Positions 26,197 through 35,635 of a stretch of 64,000 nucleotides of DNA are shown in pieces. The notes under the pieces are model-generated. The model saw only the letters and a list, made by a program, of their open reading frames with translations, ran no database searches and had not been told where the DNA came from. Source of the DNA: Vibrio neonatus (GTDB lineage Bacteria > Pseudomonadota > Gammaproteobacteria > Enterobacterales > Vibrionaceae); the NCBI RefSeq assembly GCF_024346975.1, contig NZ_AP024886.1:992001-1056000 (forward strand), given 5' to 3'. Within the stretch, counting starts at the first letter, position 1. Each line of letters opens with the position of its first letter. Position numbers and translations under genes: made by a program.

Positions 26197-27636
26197 GTGA
26201 AGTCTTATTCGTCCATATTATTTCTGGCATTTCTATCCCTATTCTTTTCTCCATTAAGCATTGCAGCCACCGGCCATAGCGCGCCCGATCTTACTCAATC
26301 TGGCGTCGGCTATCTGGCACTGTTCATTTTTGCCATTGCTTATTGTTTGGTGATGGGAGAAGAGGTGCTAAAGCTGAGGAAATCAAAGCCAGTGTTAATG
26401 GCGGCGGGACTGATTTGGATCTTAATTGGCTTCACTTTTTTAAGGCTTGGTGAGATTGATGTTGCCAAGAGCGCACTTGACCACAATTTATTAGAGTATT
26501 CCGAACTGCTGCTGTTTTTACTGGTCGCCATGACCTACATCAGCGCAATGGAAGAGCGCCGTCTGTTTGACTCACTGCAATCATGGATGGTCAGCAAAGG
26601 CTTTAACTTACGTTCCCTATTTTGGCTGACCGGGATCTTATCCTTCTTTATCTCGCCGATTGCCGATAACCTCACCACCGCGCTGTTAATGTGCGCTGTG
26701 GTCATGAAAGTGGGCGGTACTAACTATAAATTTATCAATATCGCCTGCGTTAATATCGTGATTGCCGCCAATGCCGGCGGTGCATTTAGCCCCTTTGGCG
26801 ATATTACGACGCTGATGGTATGGCAGGCAGGCCACGTCAACTTTGAACAGTTCTTAACCTTATTTGTGCCCTCAGTGGTGAACTACATCATCCCTGCGGT
26901 CATCATGTCTTTATTTGTACCGACTACTCAGCCCGATACTGTGCATGAGCATGTGGAGCTAAAACGTGGCGCGCGCCGCATCGTGGGCTTGTTTATTTTA
27001 ACCATTGCCACTGCGGTTGCCTTTCACGGATTATTCCACTTCCCTCCTGTTATTGGCATGATGATGGGACTGGCCTATTTGCAATTTTTTGGCTTTTTCT
27101 TACGCAAAACTCTGCCAAGTTCACTGGCGAAGAAAAGAGCATTAGCAGAAGCTCGCCATGATGAAGCGGCACTACAACGTTTAGGTTCAGTAGTACCATT
27201 TGATGTATTTCGACGCGTCTCGCACGCTGAGTGGGATACGCTGCTCTTCTTCTACGGCGTAGTGATGTGTGTGGGTGGGTTGAGCTTGCTAGGCTATTTA
27301 GGGCTAGTTTCTGAAATCATGTATACCCAGTGGGACCCTATTTGGGCGAACGTGATGGTTGGCGTGTTATCCGCCATTGTCGATAACATTCCGGTGATGT
27401 TTGCCATATTAACCATGCAACCAGAGCTTTCTATGGGTAACTGGTTGTTAGTAACCTTAACCGCAGGTGTGGGAGGAAGTTTGCTCTCCATCGGCTCTGC
27501 GGCGGGGGTGGCATTAATGGGCGCCGCGCACGGCAAATATACTTTCTTTGGTCATTTAAAGTGGATGCCCGTAATTGCCTTAGGTTACGCTGCTAGCATC
27601 GTCACACATTTATGGATTAACGGGCATCTGTTTTAA
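26197..27636 (+). CDS. nhaD: Na+/H+ antiporter NhaD
   Basis: Sodium/proton antiporter of the NhaD family, described in Vibrio and other salt-loving bacteria. It exports Na+ (or Li+) for protons at alkaline pH. The protein starts with a probable signal-like segment (MKSYSSILFLAFLSLFFSPL), then about 12 membrane segments. Conserved stretches are SFFISPIADNLTTALLMCAV, ANAGGAFSPFGDITTLMVWQ and VDNIPVMFAILTMQPELSMG. At 479 residues it is full length. The start is GTG at 26197-26199, with AAGGAG upstream. It appears monocistronic. Confidence 0.93.
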   Translation: MKSYSSILFLAFLSLFFSPLSIAATGHSAPDLTQSGVGYLALFIFAIAYCLVMGEEVLKLRKSKPVLMAAGLIWILIGFTFLRLGEIDVAKSALDHNLLEYSELLLFLLVAMTYISAMEERRLFDSLQSWMVSKGFNLRSLFWLTGILSFFISPIADNLTTALLMCAVVMKVGGTNYKFINIACVNIVIAANAGGAFSPFGDITTLMVWQAGHVNFEQFLTLFVPSVVNYIIPAVIMSLFVPTTQPDTVHEHVELKRGARRIVGLFILTIATAVAFHGLFHFPPVIGMMMGLAYLQFFGFFLRKTLPSSLAKKRALAEARHDEAALQRLGSVVPFDVFRRVSHAEWDTLLFFYGVVMCVGGLSLLGYLGLVSEIMYTQWDPIWANVMVGVLSAIVDNIPVMFAILTMQPELSMGNWLLVTLTAGVGGSLLSIGSAAGVALMGAAHGKYTFFGHLKWMPVIALGYAASIVTHLWINGHLF

Positions 27637-27666
27637 AATCGGAATTGAAATTGATCTAAATCAAGA

Positions 27667-27702
27667 ATGAGCGCTACGCAATATGGGTAACTAGGCGCTC
27701 AT
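27667..27702 (+). repeat. Hairpin before the M20 peptidase gene
   Basis: ATGAGCGC at 27667-27674 and GCGCTCAT at 27695-27702 pair over a 20-nt loop. It begins 30 bp after the nhaD stop and covers an upstream in-frame ATG of the next gene. No T run follows, so it is not a classical terminator. Confidence 0.4.
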
Positions 27703-27724
27703 GAATAGATATAGAAGTAATTCA

Positions 27725-28831
27725 ATGACACAAGTAGATCAAAACCGTTTAGTAGATAACTTTCTGCATTTAGTAAAAATTGATAGTGAATCAGGTAACG
27801 AAAAAGAAGTTGCCCTTGATATTGAATCACAACTGCAAGGGTTGGGATTTTGCGTAGAGCGCCTTGCCGTGCCTGAAACGCTATCCAATGGCTTCAACAT
27901 TTATGCAAAATTACCGGGCACACTAGACGGCAGCATCGTACTTAGCTGTCATATGGATACGGTTACTCCAGGTAACGGTATTCAGCCAATCATTGAAGAT
28001 GGCATCATTCGCTCAAATGGCGAAACCATTTTAGGTGGTGACGATAAATCTGGCATTGCCGCTATTTTAGAAGCAGTGAAAACTCTGCAAGAGAATAACC
28101 TTGCGCATAAAACCATTGAAATCGCATTCACTGTGTATGAAGAAGGCGGCCTGCGCGGCTCACAAGAATTTGATTGCGCTAAGATTGAATCAGAAGTGGG
28201 CATCGTTTTAGATTCAGGCGGCCCTATTGGCACTATCATTGCTGTTGCCCCGGGTCAGCAAAACTTAAAAGTGACCATTACAGGTAAACCGGCTCACGCA
28301 GGGCTTGCGCCAGAGCAAGGCATCAATGCGCTCACTGTTGCCTCTGATGCTATCAGCAACATGAACCTCTCTCGCATCGATGAAGAAACCACGGCTAACA
28401 TCGGCGTAGTCTCTGGCGGACAGGCGACCAACATCGTAATGCCAAGCCTATACCTAGAAGCAGAAGCACGCTCTTTGGATGAAGGTAAACTGGCGCAGCA
28501 AGTATCGCACATGGTCGAGACTTTTGAAGCGGCAGCAACTAAGCATGGCGCAAAAATTGATATCGTTTCTAGTCGCGCCTACAACCCGTTCCAAATCCCT
28601 GAATCGCACCCGCATATTCAGTCGGTCAAAGAAGTGTTCACTCAACTGGACATTGAGCCTATCGTAACTTCTACAGGCGGCGGTAGTGATGCGAATATCT
28701 TTGCAGAGAAAGGCTTAACCATTGTTAACCTATCTACGGGTATGGCAAAAGTGCACACCACCGAAGAGTATATTGCTATTGAAGACATGCGTAAGATTTC
28801 GCAGTTCTTAATGGCGTATTTAACCAAATAA
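27725..28831 (+). CDS. M20-family metallopeptidase (PepT-like)
   Basis: Cytosolic two-zinc peptidase or amidohydrolase related to tripeptidase PepT. Zinc and catalytic motifs: SCHMDTV near residue 75, GGDDKSGIA near 105 and TVYEEGGLRGS near 140, the last holding the general base Glu. The dimerisation domain includes GKPAHAGLAPEQGINAL. The closing part has STGGGSDANIF and VHTTEEYI. I use the start MTQVDQNRLV at 27725; a longer frame begins at 27701, but that ATG lies within a hairpin. At 368 residues the length fits the family. Substrate preference cannot be read by eye. Confidence 0.85.
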   Translation: MTQVDQNRLVDNFLHLVKIDSESGNEKEVALDIESQLQGLGFCVERLAVPETLSNGFNIYAKLPGTLDGSIVLSCHMDTVTPGNGIQPIIEDGIIRSNGETILGGDDKSGIAAILEAVKTLQENNLAHKTIEIAFTVYEEGGLRGSQEFDCAKIESEVGIVLDSGGPIGTIIAVAPGQQNLKVTITGKPAHAGLAPEQGINALTVASDAISNMNLSRIDEETTANIGVVSGGQATNIVMPSLYLEAEARSLDEGKLAQQVSHMVETFEAAATKHGAKIDIVSSRAYNPFQIPESHPHIQSVKEVFTQLDIEPIVTSTGGGSDANIFAEKGLTIVNLSTGMAKVHTTEEYIAIEDMRKISQFLMAYLTK

Positions 28832-28863
28832 AAGCATTTAGCCAAATAAAAACAGAGTAATAG

Positions 28864-28897
28864 GGCTCACCTAGGCGCATTTAAGCGTAGGTGAGCC
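28864..28897. terminator. Strong hairpin between convergent genes
   Basis: GGCTCACCTA and TAGGTGAGCC pair, extended by GCGC and GCG around ATTTAA. It lies between the convergent M20 peptidase and importer ATPase genes. The lack of a T run makes the terminator role less sure. Confidence 0.5.
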
Positions 28898-28904
28898 ATA
28901 CAAG

Positions 28905-30047
28905 CTAATCTGCATTCAAAGCTAGACTTTGCTCGGTATGTAAATCAAATAAATGACACTGAGCAGTATTAAAATGCAATAAGGCTTCATCGCCACTTTT
29001 AGCAATGTGCTGACCATCAAACGGCACGCGCGCCACCAACTTGTCGTCACCTACCGTGAAGTACAAATACAGCTCGTTACCCATAGATTCCACCACATCG
29101 ACTGGATGCGTTTGCGTATTAACGGCTACGGCTAAATCATTGTCTTGATGCGCCAATTGAATATGCTCTGGACGCACGCCAAACCACACCCACTGACCGA
29201 TTTTATCTCGCGCGATAGCTTGCTTATCTTGCGGTAATTGCCAACAAACCCCACTTTCAGACTCGACGCTCATCACCCCATCAATCTCAACAATTTTGCT
29301 TTTTATTAGGTTCATAGCAGGCGAGCCAATAAAGCCTGCCACAAACTTATTCGCCGGGTATTGATACAGGTTCATCGGCGTATCCACCTGCATGATTTTT
29401 CCTTGATTTAACACGCAAATACGGTCACCGAGCGTCATCGCTTCCACCTGATCATGGGTCACATAGATCATGGTGGCATTTTGCCCTTCTCGTTTTAAAT
29501 CACTGTGCAGCTGTGAAATGCTCACTCGCGTAGACACGCGTAATTTAGCATCTAGATTGGATAATGGCTCATCAAACAAAAATACATCCGGCTTGCGCAC
29601 CATAGCGCGTCCTAGTGCTACGCGCTGTCTTTGCCCGCCGGACATTTCGCCGGGTTTATTATCCAATAAATGTTCAATATCTAAGGTTTTAGCCGCCACT
29701 GCGATACGCTCTTGTATCTCGTCTTTAGGCAGTTTTTGCTGTTTTAAGCCAAACGCCATATTGTCGTAAACGGACATGTGCGGATACAGCGCATAGTTTT
29801 GGAACACCATAGAGATGCCGCGATCTTTTGGAGGCAAATCATTAACGCGCTTATCACCAATATAAATATCGCCGCCTGAAATATCTTCCAGCCCTGCAAT
29901 CATGCGTAAAGTGGTGGATTTGGCACAGCCAGACGGGCCAACAAACACCATAAACTCGCCTTCACGAATATTAAGGTTGATGCCGTGTACCGCTTTAAAG
30001 CCATTTGGGTAAGTTTTCTCTACCCCTTTTAGTGTTACTTCAGCCAT
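28905..30047 (-). CDS. Carbohydrate/glycerol-phosphate ABC transporter ATPase (UgpC/MalK family)
   Basis: ATPase of the importer encoded in the same operon. The signature [20 protein letters not shown], Walker [17 protein letters not shown] and the H-loop [12 protein letters not shown] are regular. Walker A reads GPSGCAKST, with Ala in place of the usual Gly before the catalytic Lys (G-x-x-G-x-G-K). The C-terminal OB domain contains FGVRPEHI. It has 380 residues and is last in the operon, 9 bp after the HAD gene. It is distinct from malK at 1581; the neighbours suggest a phosphorylated sugar or glycerol compound. Confidence 0.88.
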   Translation of the reverse strand: MAEVTLKGVEKTYPNGFKAVHGINLNIREGEFMVFVGPSGCAKSTTLRMIAGLEDISGGDIYIGDKRVNDLPPKDRGISMVFQNYALYPHMSVYDNMAFGLKQQKLPKDEIQERIAVAAKTLDIEHLLDNKPGEMSGGQRQRVALGRAMVRKPDVFLFDEPLSNLDAKLRVSTRVSISQLHSDLKREGQNATMIYVTHDQVEAMTLGDRICVLNQGKIMQVDTPMNLYQYPANKFVAGFIGSPAMNLIKSKIVEIDGVMSVESESGVCWQLPQDKQAIARDKIGQWVWFGVRPEHIQLAHQDNDLAVAVNTQTHPVDVVESMGNELYLYFTVGDDKLVARVPFDGQHIAKSGDEALLHFNTAQCHLFDLHTEQSLALNAD

Positions 30048-30056
30048 GGTTTACCC

Positions 30057-30794
30057 TTACATCAATTCGTTAAATTCGGTCGGGTTAAAATCCGCCACCG
30101 AAGCAATCACAATATCAGCCATCGGCTCTAGCTCATGTTGCTGCGCCGTACCGGTTAATACACCGACGTTTTTTGCGCCCGCATTGCGACCAAATTCCAT
30201 GTCCGATACCGTATCGCCAAACATAATCACTTCGTGAGGCTTTATTCCACACTGCTCGCAAAACGCATTGAGCAGTGCTGGAGCAGGTTTTGGTTCAATA
30301 TCACCATCGGAATAGCCGACATAGTCAAACAGACCCTCTAATCCCGATTGCTGTAAGGTATAAAGAGTGGAATCTTTAGTGTCTGCTGTGGCAACGCCGA
30401 GGAGCATACCTTGCTGTTTTAACTGGCTCAGCTTGTCACCAATGCCCGGCAAAGCCTCGATCCACTGCGGATTTTGTTCCACTTGCTCATTAAACGCCAG
30501 TTTCGTGATTTGGGTAAATTCTACTAACGTCACTTTCGGTTTCAGCAGTTCAAACCACACTAGCGCGGTATCTTCCACAGGATTTGACGCCAATAATCCA
30601 TAGTTATCAACCACATCCCCTTCAACGCCAATCGCTAATAAAAGCTCACTACTGGTCACATTTGAGTTGGCATTGTGCTGTTCGCTATACGCTTTAACTT
30701 GCTCACAGGCGGCGCGCGCAACATTGAGCCACATGTTATGAAATTCGAGTAAGGTACCGTCTTTGTCAAATAACAGTGCTTTATACTTCGTCAC
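30057..30794 (-). CDS. HAD-superfamily phosphatase (Gph-like)
   Basis: Cytosolic hydrolase of the haloacid dehalogenase fold, similar to phosphoglycolate phosphatase. Motif I is LLFDKDGTLLEF with the nucleophile Asp, motif II is VATADTK, and motif III/IV is KPAPALLNAF followed by MFGDTVSDMEFGRNAG. At 245 residues it has the C1-cap type. It overlaps the preceding PHP gene by 14 bp, so the pair is tightly coupled. In this operon it could dephosphorylate the imported or released sugar-phosphate. Confidence 0.85.
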   Translation of the reverse strand: MTKYKALLFDKDGTLLEFHNMWLNVARAACEQVKAYSEQHNANSNVTSSELLLAIGVEGDVVDNYGLLASNPVEDTALVWFELLKPKVTLVEFTQITKLAFNEQVEQNPQWIEALPGIGDKLSQLKQQGMLLGVATADTKDSTLYTLQQSGLEGLFDYVGYSDGDIEPKPAPALLNAFCEQCGIKPHEVIMFGDTVSDMEFGRNAGAKNVGVLTGTAQQHELEPMADIVIASVADFNPTEFNELM

Positions 30795-32292
30795 TATTTA
30801 TTCGCTCCATTAGTTCTCCCCAAGTATCGACTAGGGGTTGGTTAAATTGTGGTTTTGAGCCATCAAATACTGCGTTAATGCATCCTTCAAACTCATTTTG
30901 TTCAGCGGCGATGTTCCCGCTATCAGGCATATGTCCGCGCCGAATATCGACGCGGCACCAAGCGTACCCTTGGGCAATACGTACCGCTTGCGGCTGCTCG
31001 CTCAGCGCAATACGCGCTACGACAGCACCATCGACAATACATTCTGCGTAATAGGGATGATGGCTATCGGTCACCGATAACTGATAAGTTAACTCCTGCC
31101 CTTTTGAGTCTTGTCCCGGCTGTAACTCTGTCGCGCTATCATCCGAGTAAATAGCAAACTGCAAACCGCAGCGACGCTCTATATAAACCTGTCCGTTTCT
31201 AAGCCCTGACAATATCCCTTCACCACTTAAACCGTGGCTATACACAAAGGTAGAAGGATCGCCATATAGCGAAGGCTCACTGGCTTTTGGATTACGCTCA
31301 TAAGGCTGTAAATGACCATCACTGCCGCCCACGGCAGTAATTCGATGGCCGCAATTCCACATTTGCGTGAGTACCAGTAGCGCATCGTCGGTCGCTTTGG
31401 CCGAGGTAGACCAAGTGGGATCGCAACACACTTCAAAGGTAGAGACTTGTGCTAGGGCAATATCTTGATACTGCCAATGCCAAGGCTTCATCATCGGATG
31501 ATTTAGACTTATCGAGCTATGGCCTTGGGTAGCGATATCTAAACCCGCCTGTATGGTGGCAACACTGCTGTGTTCAATCGCTCTTAAATCCAATGAGCTA
31601 GTCGGCCCATGCACATTGAAATGCCCTAGATCGGTAGTGACTTCGATTGCAGGTAAAAAGAGACACTGCTTTGATATAGGCAGTTTCGGCTGACAAATGT
31701 TGTGCTCAGTGAAAAAGAAAAAATCAAGATCTTGCGCTTCGACGATATTGTTCGCCGCTTGCAAGCTATTGTGCCCATCTGAAAGTTGACTATGGGCATG
31801 CAAATCGCCCCGATACCAACGTGACTCAGTACAAAGCAGATTTGAATAATCAAATTCAATGCCATGCGCTGGAGTTACGACTGAAGTGAGCTGTAAATGC
31901 TCGGCGTAGTCTTGCACTTCATCAACATAGATATTTTGTTCTTGACTGAAACACTGCACCGCCACCTGATATTGCATGCCGCGCTCACCGCGAAATTCGC
32001 CCTCTAAGTTATACAATTCCAAATACCATTCGCCTGCGCTGATCTCACCATCAATTGCGCCGAAACCTGAGTTTTGGGATTGGATAAGCAAAGATTTGTG
32101 CGACTTTTCAAACAACACTTTGCCACGAAAAGCGTGCTTTGCATCGTAAACCGCAGCGTATAAGAATCCCTTAGTCACCGTGGTACCGGTAATTCTTACC
32201 AAATCAGTGTCAACAGGCACGTCAAAAAGCATGCGCTGTCTGCCAAATGTGACTTCACCTGTAAATAAGGTCATTATGTTCACCACGTTCAT
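30781..32292 (-). CDS. PHP-domain metallohydrolase (CehA/McbA family)
   Basis: Probable metal-dependent phosphoesterase. The PHP motifs are visible: RGDLHAHSQLSDGHNS near residue 160, FFTEHNICQP, then INLDH-type SLNHPMMKP and GGSDGHLQPYERNP. The first ~150 residues are a beta-rich domain and the last ~100 another. There is no signal peptide, so it is probably cytosolic. The position between the importer genes and a HAD phosphatase suggests that it opens a phosphodiester after uptake. The start at 32290-32292 is not well supported; an ATG six codons downstream is possible. Confidence 0.8.
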   Translation of the reverse strand: MNVVNIMTLFTGEVTFGRQRMLFDVPVDTDLVRITGTTVTKGFLYAAVYDAKHAFRGKVLFEKSHKSLLIQSQNSGFGAIDGEISAGEWYLELYNLEGEFRGERGMQYQVAVQCFSQEQNIYVDEVQDYAEHLQLTSVVTPAHGIEFDYSNLLCTESRWYRGDLHAHSQLSDGHNSLQAANNIVEAQDLDFFFFTEHNICQPKLPISKQCLFLPAIEVTTDLGHFNVHGPTSSLDLRAIEHSSVATIQAGLDIATQGHSSISLNHPMMKPWHWQYQDIALAQVSTFEVCCDPTWSTSAKATDDALLVLTQMWNCGHRITAVGGSDGHLQPYERNPKASEPSLYGDPSTFVYSHGLSGEGILSGLRNGQVYIERRCGLQFAIYSDDSATELQPGQDSKGQELTYQLSVTDSHHPYYAECIVDGAVVARIALSEQPQAVRIAQGYAWCRVDIRRGHMPDSGNIAAEQNEFEGCINAVFDGSKPQFNQPLVDTWGELMERINSDEV

Positions 32293-32353
32293 CTGGGGTA
32301 AAAGGGATAATTAAAAATGGCCCACCCTAAAGTGGACCACTTCTGTATGCTAA

Positions 32354-32387
32354 ATCTATGTGCTTGAAACGTTAGACGCACATAGAT
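32354..32387 (-). terminator. Hairpin after the solute-binding protein gene
   Basis: ATCTATGTGC and GCACATAGAT form a perfect 10-bp stem over a 14-nt loop, just after the binding-protein stop codon. There is no T run; it could protect mRNA ends or attenuate the phosphatase genes. Confidence 0.5.
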
Positions 32388-32400
32388 AATTAAGCCGTGA

Positions 32401-33681
32401 CTAAGAGCGGTTGGCTCTATCTAGTGCACGTTGTGCTCTCTTAGCCGCTTGCTGCAGTGCTTTTTCCGCAGGCACGTTTTGGATTTGCACCTGATCGGCG
32501 GCCAACTTCAATGCGTCCATGATCTGGCCGTTGGTTGGGTCTAAGAAGTCTTTAGTTGCCGTGTTCGCCTGCTTCAAAGGAATCAAAGCTTGCGGGTTTT
32601 GCTGAGTAAACTCTTGGTATTCTGATACTTCAGAAACGCTGTTACGCACTGGAATGTAACCAGTGAACATTGACCAAGCCGCCGTGTTTTTCGCATTGGT
32701 GTAGAACTCAACAAATTCAAACGCCCCTTTGGCAGCAGCGTCGTCAGTGCCTTTTGGCATTACGTACACCAAAGCACCTGCTTGTGGCGCAGCTGGATGT
32801 GAACCCCAACCTGGCTGAGTTGTTGCGCTGAGCTTAGTAAAATCAAGGTCACCCTGATCGCCTGATGAACCGGTATAACCCAGAGCTTTGTCTTTCATGA
32901 CGTCATCAATGGTTTTGTACCAGTATTCCCAGCCTTGACCGCCGTAATGAATGCGCATGATTTGATCGTCATGAATCCATTTGCGGAAGCTATCCCACAC
33001 TTCAACCCACTGCGCTGAATCAATCAGCACGGTTTTGCCGTCGTCACTGATGATTTTCGCGCCATTTGAAAATGCAGCATCAATTAAGTTATCAGCGCCC
33101 CACATTGGCTCCCAGCCGTAAAACGTCACGTCACCTTTCGCATCGCGTTGGGTGACTTTTTCTGCCACTTTTGCCACGCCCTGCCACGTGCTGAGATTTT
33201 TTTCAGTAAAACCATTATCAGCCAATACTTGCTTGTTGTAGTAAAACACTTGCGTAGTGCCGTATGCAGGCAAACCAATCACAGAGCCATCTTCTGCGGT
33301 AACTTGATCTTTAAATGCGCCAATGAAGTCAGAAAAATTAAATTCCGCGTCCATAAAGCTGGTCAAATCACGGCTCAAACCACGGTTATGCATTGCCACC
33401 GCGCGACCTGAATCTAGCAGAACCAACTCTGGCGCCGTTTTAGAGGCTAAACCTGCTTGTAGTTTTTGGTACGTTTCTGAATAGTTACCCTGCAACGCCC
33501 CTTTGACCACATACTGGTCTTGACTGGCATTAAACTCTGCAATTAACTCATTCATCATCTTCTGTGGTTTAGTACCACCTGAGTACCAGAAGTTAACTTC
33601 TGTAGCAGCCAGAACATTGCTAGAAAACATTGCAACGGTTGCTGCGCTTGCGCACACAAGTGCTAAGGTTTTTAGTTTCAT
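32401..33681 (-). CDS. Periplasmic solute-binding protein (UgpB-like, cluster B)
   Basis: Receptor of the importer. The signal peptide is MKLKTLALVCASAATVAMFS with cleavage near VLA, then ATEVNFWYSGGTKPQKMMNE. NYSETYQKLQAGLASKTAP and AAWSMFTGYIPVRNSV match the UgpB layout around the ligand site. At 426 residues it is the usual size. UgpB binds glycerol-3-phosphate and glycerophosphodiesters; the specificity here is inferred only from weak resemblance and from the phosphatase neighbours. It follows two permease genes by 6 bp. Confidence 0.88.
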   Translation of the reverse strand: MKLKTLALVCASAATVAMFSSNVLAATEVNFWYSGGTKPQKMMNELIAEFNASQDQYVVKGALQGNYSETYQKLQAGLASKTAPELVLLDSGRAVAMHNRGLSRDLTSFMDAEFNFSDFIGAFKDQVTAEDGSVIGLPAYGTTQVFYYNKQVLADNGFTEKNLSTWQGVAKVAEKVTQRDAKGDVTFYGWEPMWGADNLIDAAFSNGAKIISDDGKTVLIDSAQWVEVWDSFRKWIHDDQIMRIHYGGQGWEYWYKTIDDVMKDKALGYTGSSGDQGDLDFTKLSATTQPGWGSHPAAPQAGALVYVMPKGTDDAAAKGAFEFVEFYTNAKNTAAWSMFTGYIPVRNSVSEVSEYQEFTQQNPQALIPLKQANTATKDFLDPTNGQIMDALKLAADQVQIQNVPAEKALQQAAKRAQRALDRANRS

Positions 33682-33687
33682 TTCTAT

Positions 33688-34626
33688 TTACTCTTTTACG
33701 CCGTTATCGGCGATACCTGAAAGAATCGTCTTTTGACAAATGACGAATAAAATTAACAAAGGCAATACGGCTATGGTGCTGGCGGCCATAATTTGCGACC
33801 AGTTCAAGCCGTAGTTACCCTCGGCAATAAAGTAGTGACGAATCCCGGTGGCAATCAGGTTTAATTCCTGAGAGGTAATCACCAAGCTTGGCCACATATA
33901 ACTGTTGTAGTTAGTAATAAAAGTGATCAGAAACAGCGTTGCCACTGCCGCTTTACATTGCGGTAAGATGATTGCCCATAAAATTTTAAGCTCACCTGCA
34001 CCATCAATTCTTGCCGCCTCGATTAAAGACGGATGAACTTTGATAAACACTTGTCGTAGATAAAACACGCCAAATACTGAGGCGGCGTTAGAGGCAATCA
34101 AGCCCAAGTGCGAATCAATCAAACCCAATTTTGCCAAGGTGATGTACGACGGAATGTAAGTCACTGCGCCGGGCAGCATGTAACAGCCCATCACCACAAA
34201 ATAGAGTACGGTTTTGCTGCGAAACTTTAGCTGTGTCAGCGCATAGGCAAACATCGCAGAGTTAACAATCACCAATAAAGTGGTGAACAGCGCCACGCTA
34301 AAACTGTTGAAAATATACAAACCAAACGGCGCACTATGGAAGGTCTCGACAAACGTCTCCCAGCGAAACTGTGCCGGAATTAAATCCAACGGATTGGCGA
34401 AGATCTCGTCATTGGTTTTTAACGAACCCGATAGCATCCACAAAAACGGGAACACCATAATGGTTCCGCATACCAACAAAAACAGGTGCTTGGCTAACGC
34501 CAGAAACGACAGACGCTGTGCCTGCAATGCCCACCCTTGAGTTGTACCCATCCATAACGACTTTATTCTTTTGTTGAGTGCGATGTGACGGAGCTCTTCA
34601 CTTGCCTCTAACACTTGCGTGCTCAT
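33688..34626 (-). CDS. ABC transporter permease (UgpE/MalG-like)
   Basis: Second permease of the importer, 312 residues with six membrane segments in the C-terminal ~270. The EAA loop is IEAARIDGAGELKILWAIIL. An N-terminal cytoplasmic stretch of ~40 residues precedes the first helix (HLFLLVCGTIMVFPFLWMLS). It lies 21 bp after the first permease gene and 6 bp before the binding protein gene. Confidence 0.9.
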   Translation of the reverse strand: MSTQVLEASEELRHIALNKRIKSLWMGTTQGWALQAQRLSFLALAKHLFLLVCGTIMVFPFLWMLSGSLKTNDEIFANPLDLIPAQFRWETFVETFHSAPFGLYIFNSFSVALFTTLLVIVNSAMFAYALTQLKFRSKTVLYFVVMGCYMLPGAVTYIPSYITLAKLGLIDSHLGLIASNAASVFGVFYLRQVFIKVHPSLIEAARIDGAGELKILWAIILPQCKAAVATLFLITFITNYNSYMWPSLVITSQELNLIATGIRHYFIAEGNYGLNWSQIMAASTIAVLPLLILFVICQKTILSGIADNGVKE

Positions 34627-34647
34627 AATTTCGTCCTCAAAAATTGT

Positions 34648-35532
34648 TTAGTAATACACCCAGCGTTTACCGATATAGGTATTCGCCAGTGCCAGTAATC
34701 CGGTAATCAAGAAGATGACTAATGACGTTGCCGCCGCAGGCCCCATTTCATATCGCTCAAACGCTTGTTGATAGAACAAATACAGCAATGTTCTGGTTTC
34801 GCCGCCCGGCCCGCCTTGAGTCAGTATTTGAAACTGATCGAACGCCTGCATGGCAGTGATGATGTTGACCACCACCAAAAAGAAAGTGGTTGGCGAAATC
34901 AATGGCAGCGTGATTTTTAAGAAACGGGTCAAACTGCTACATCCATCAATCAAAGACGCTTCATATAAAGAGTGTGGGATCTTGTTCAGAGCGCTGATAT
35001 AGAACAGCATGGTCCAGCCTATCGCCTGCCACACAGTCACGATAATGACCGCCATCAACGCTGTATTGCCGTTTTCTAACCACGGAATGGCGCTAAAACC
35101 CATTGACTCTAAAAGATGATTTGCCAGCCCTGATTTGGTCTCAAACACCCATGACCAAACAATCGATACCGCCACTGTTGGTGTGATCCAAGGAGAGAAA
35201 ATCACCGCGCGATAGAACTGACTACCATGAAAATTTTTGTGTAGTAACAGCGCAAAAACCAAACCTAAAATGATGGTTGGAATCACAACACCAAGGGAAA
35301 ACCAAAAGGTGTTCAGCGCCGCTTGCACAAATTCAAAATCCTCAACCATGTACTCATAGTTTTCTAAACCAATGAATGAATAGTCAGGCGAAATGTAGTC
35401 CCAATCGGTGAAGCTGATGTAAATTGAATACCCAAATGGCATCAGCCAAAAAGTAAACAATGGCACCAGCAATGGCGCGGTAAATAACAGCACCTTTAAG
35501 CGATTTTTCAGTGGTTCAGAGAAAGCACTCAT
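34648..35532 (-). CDS. ABC transporter permease (UgpA/MalF-like)
   Basis: First permease of the importer and probably the first gene of the operon. It has 294 residues with six membrane segments, starting KVLLFTAPLLVPLFTFWLMP. The EAA loop reads YEASLIDGCSSLTRFLKITL, and QILTQGGPGGETRTLLYLFY is typical of UgpA/MalF-like proteins. The LysR gene 103 bp upstream runs the same way and may control the operon. Confidence 0.9.
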   Translation of the reverse strand: MSAFSEPLKNRLKVLLFTAPLLVPLFTFWLMPFGYSIYISFTDWDYISPDYSFIGLENYEYMVEDFEFVQAALNTFWFSLGVVIPTIILGLVFALLLHKNFHGSQFYRAVIFSPWITPTVAVSIVWSWVFETKSGLANHLLESMGFSAIPWLENGNTALMAVIIVTVWQAIGWTMLFYISALNKIPHSLYEASLIDGCSSLTRFLKITLPLISPTTFFLVVVNIITAMQAFDQFQILTQGGPGGETRTLLYLFYQQAFERYEMGPAAATSLVIFLITGLLALANTYIGKRWVYY

Positions 35533-35635
35533 GGTGACCTCGTTCTTGTTTCGTATGGGTACAAATTACATTTTGTTTATGACAACTTCGTAGAAGCGCC
35601 TTTCATTTTTTTTATGGGTATCCATAAGAAAATCT

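Noticed and set aside
28864..28897. Possible attachment site or REP element
   Set aside because: A single strong hairpin between convergent genes is explained by termination or mRNA protection; no second copy was noticed.
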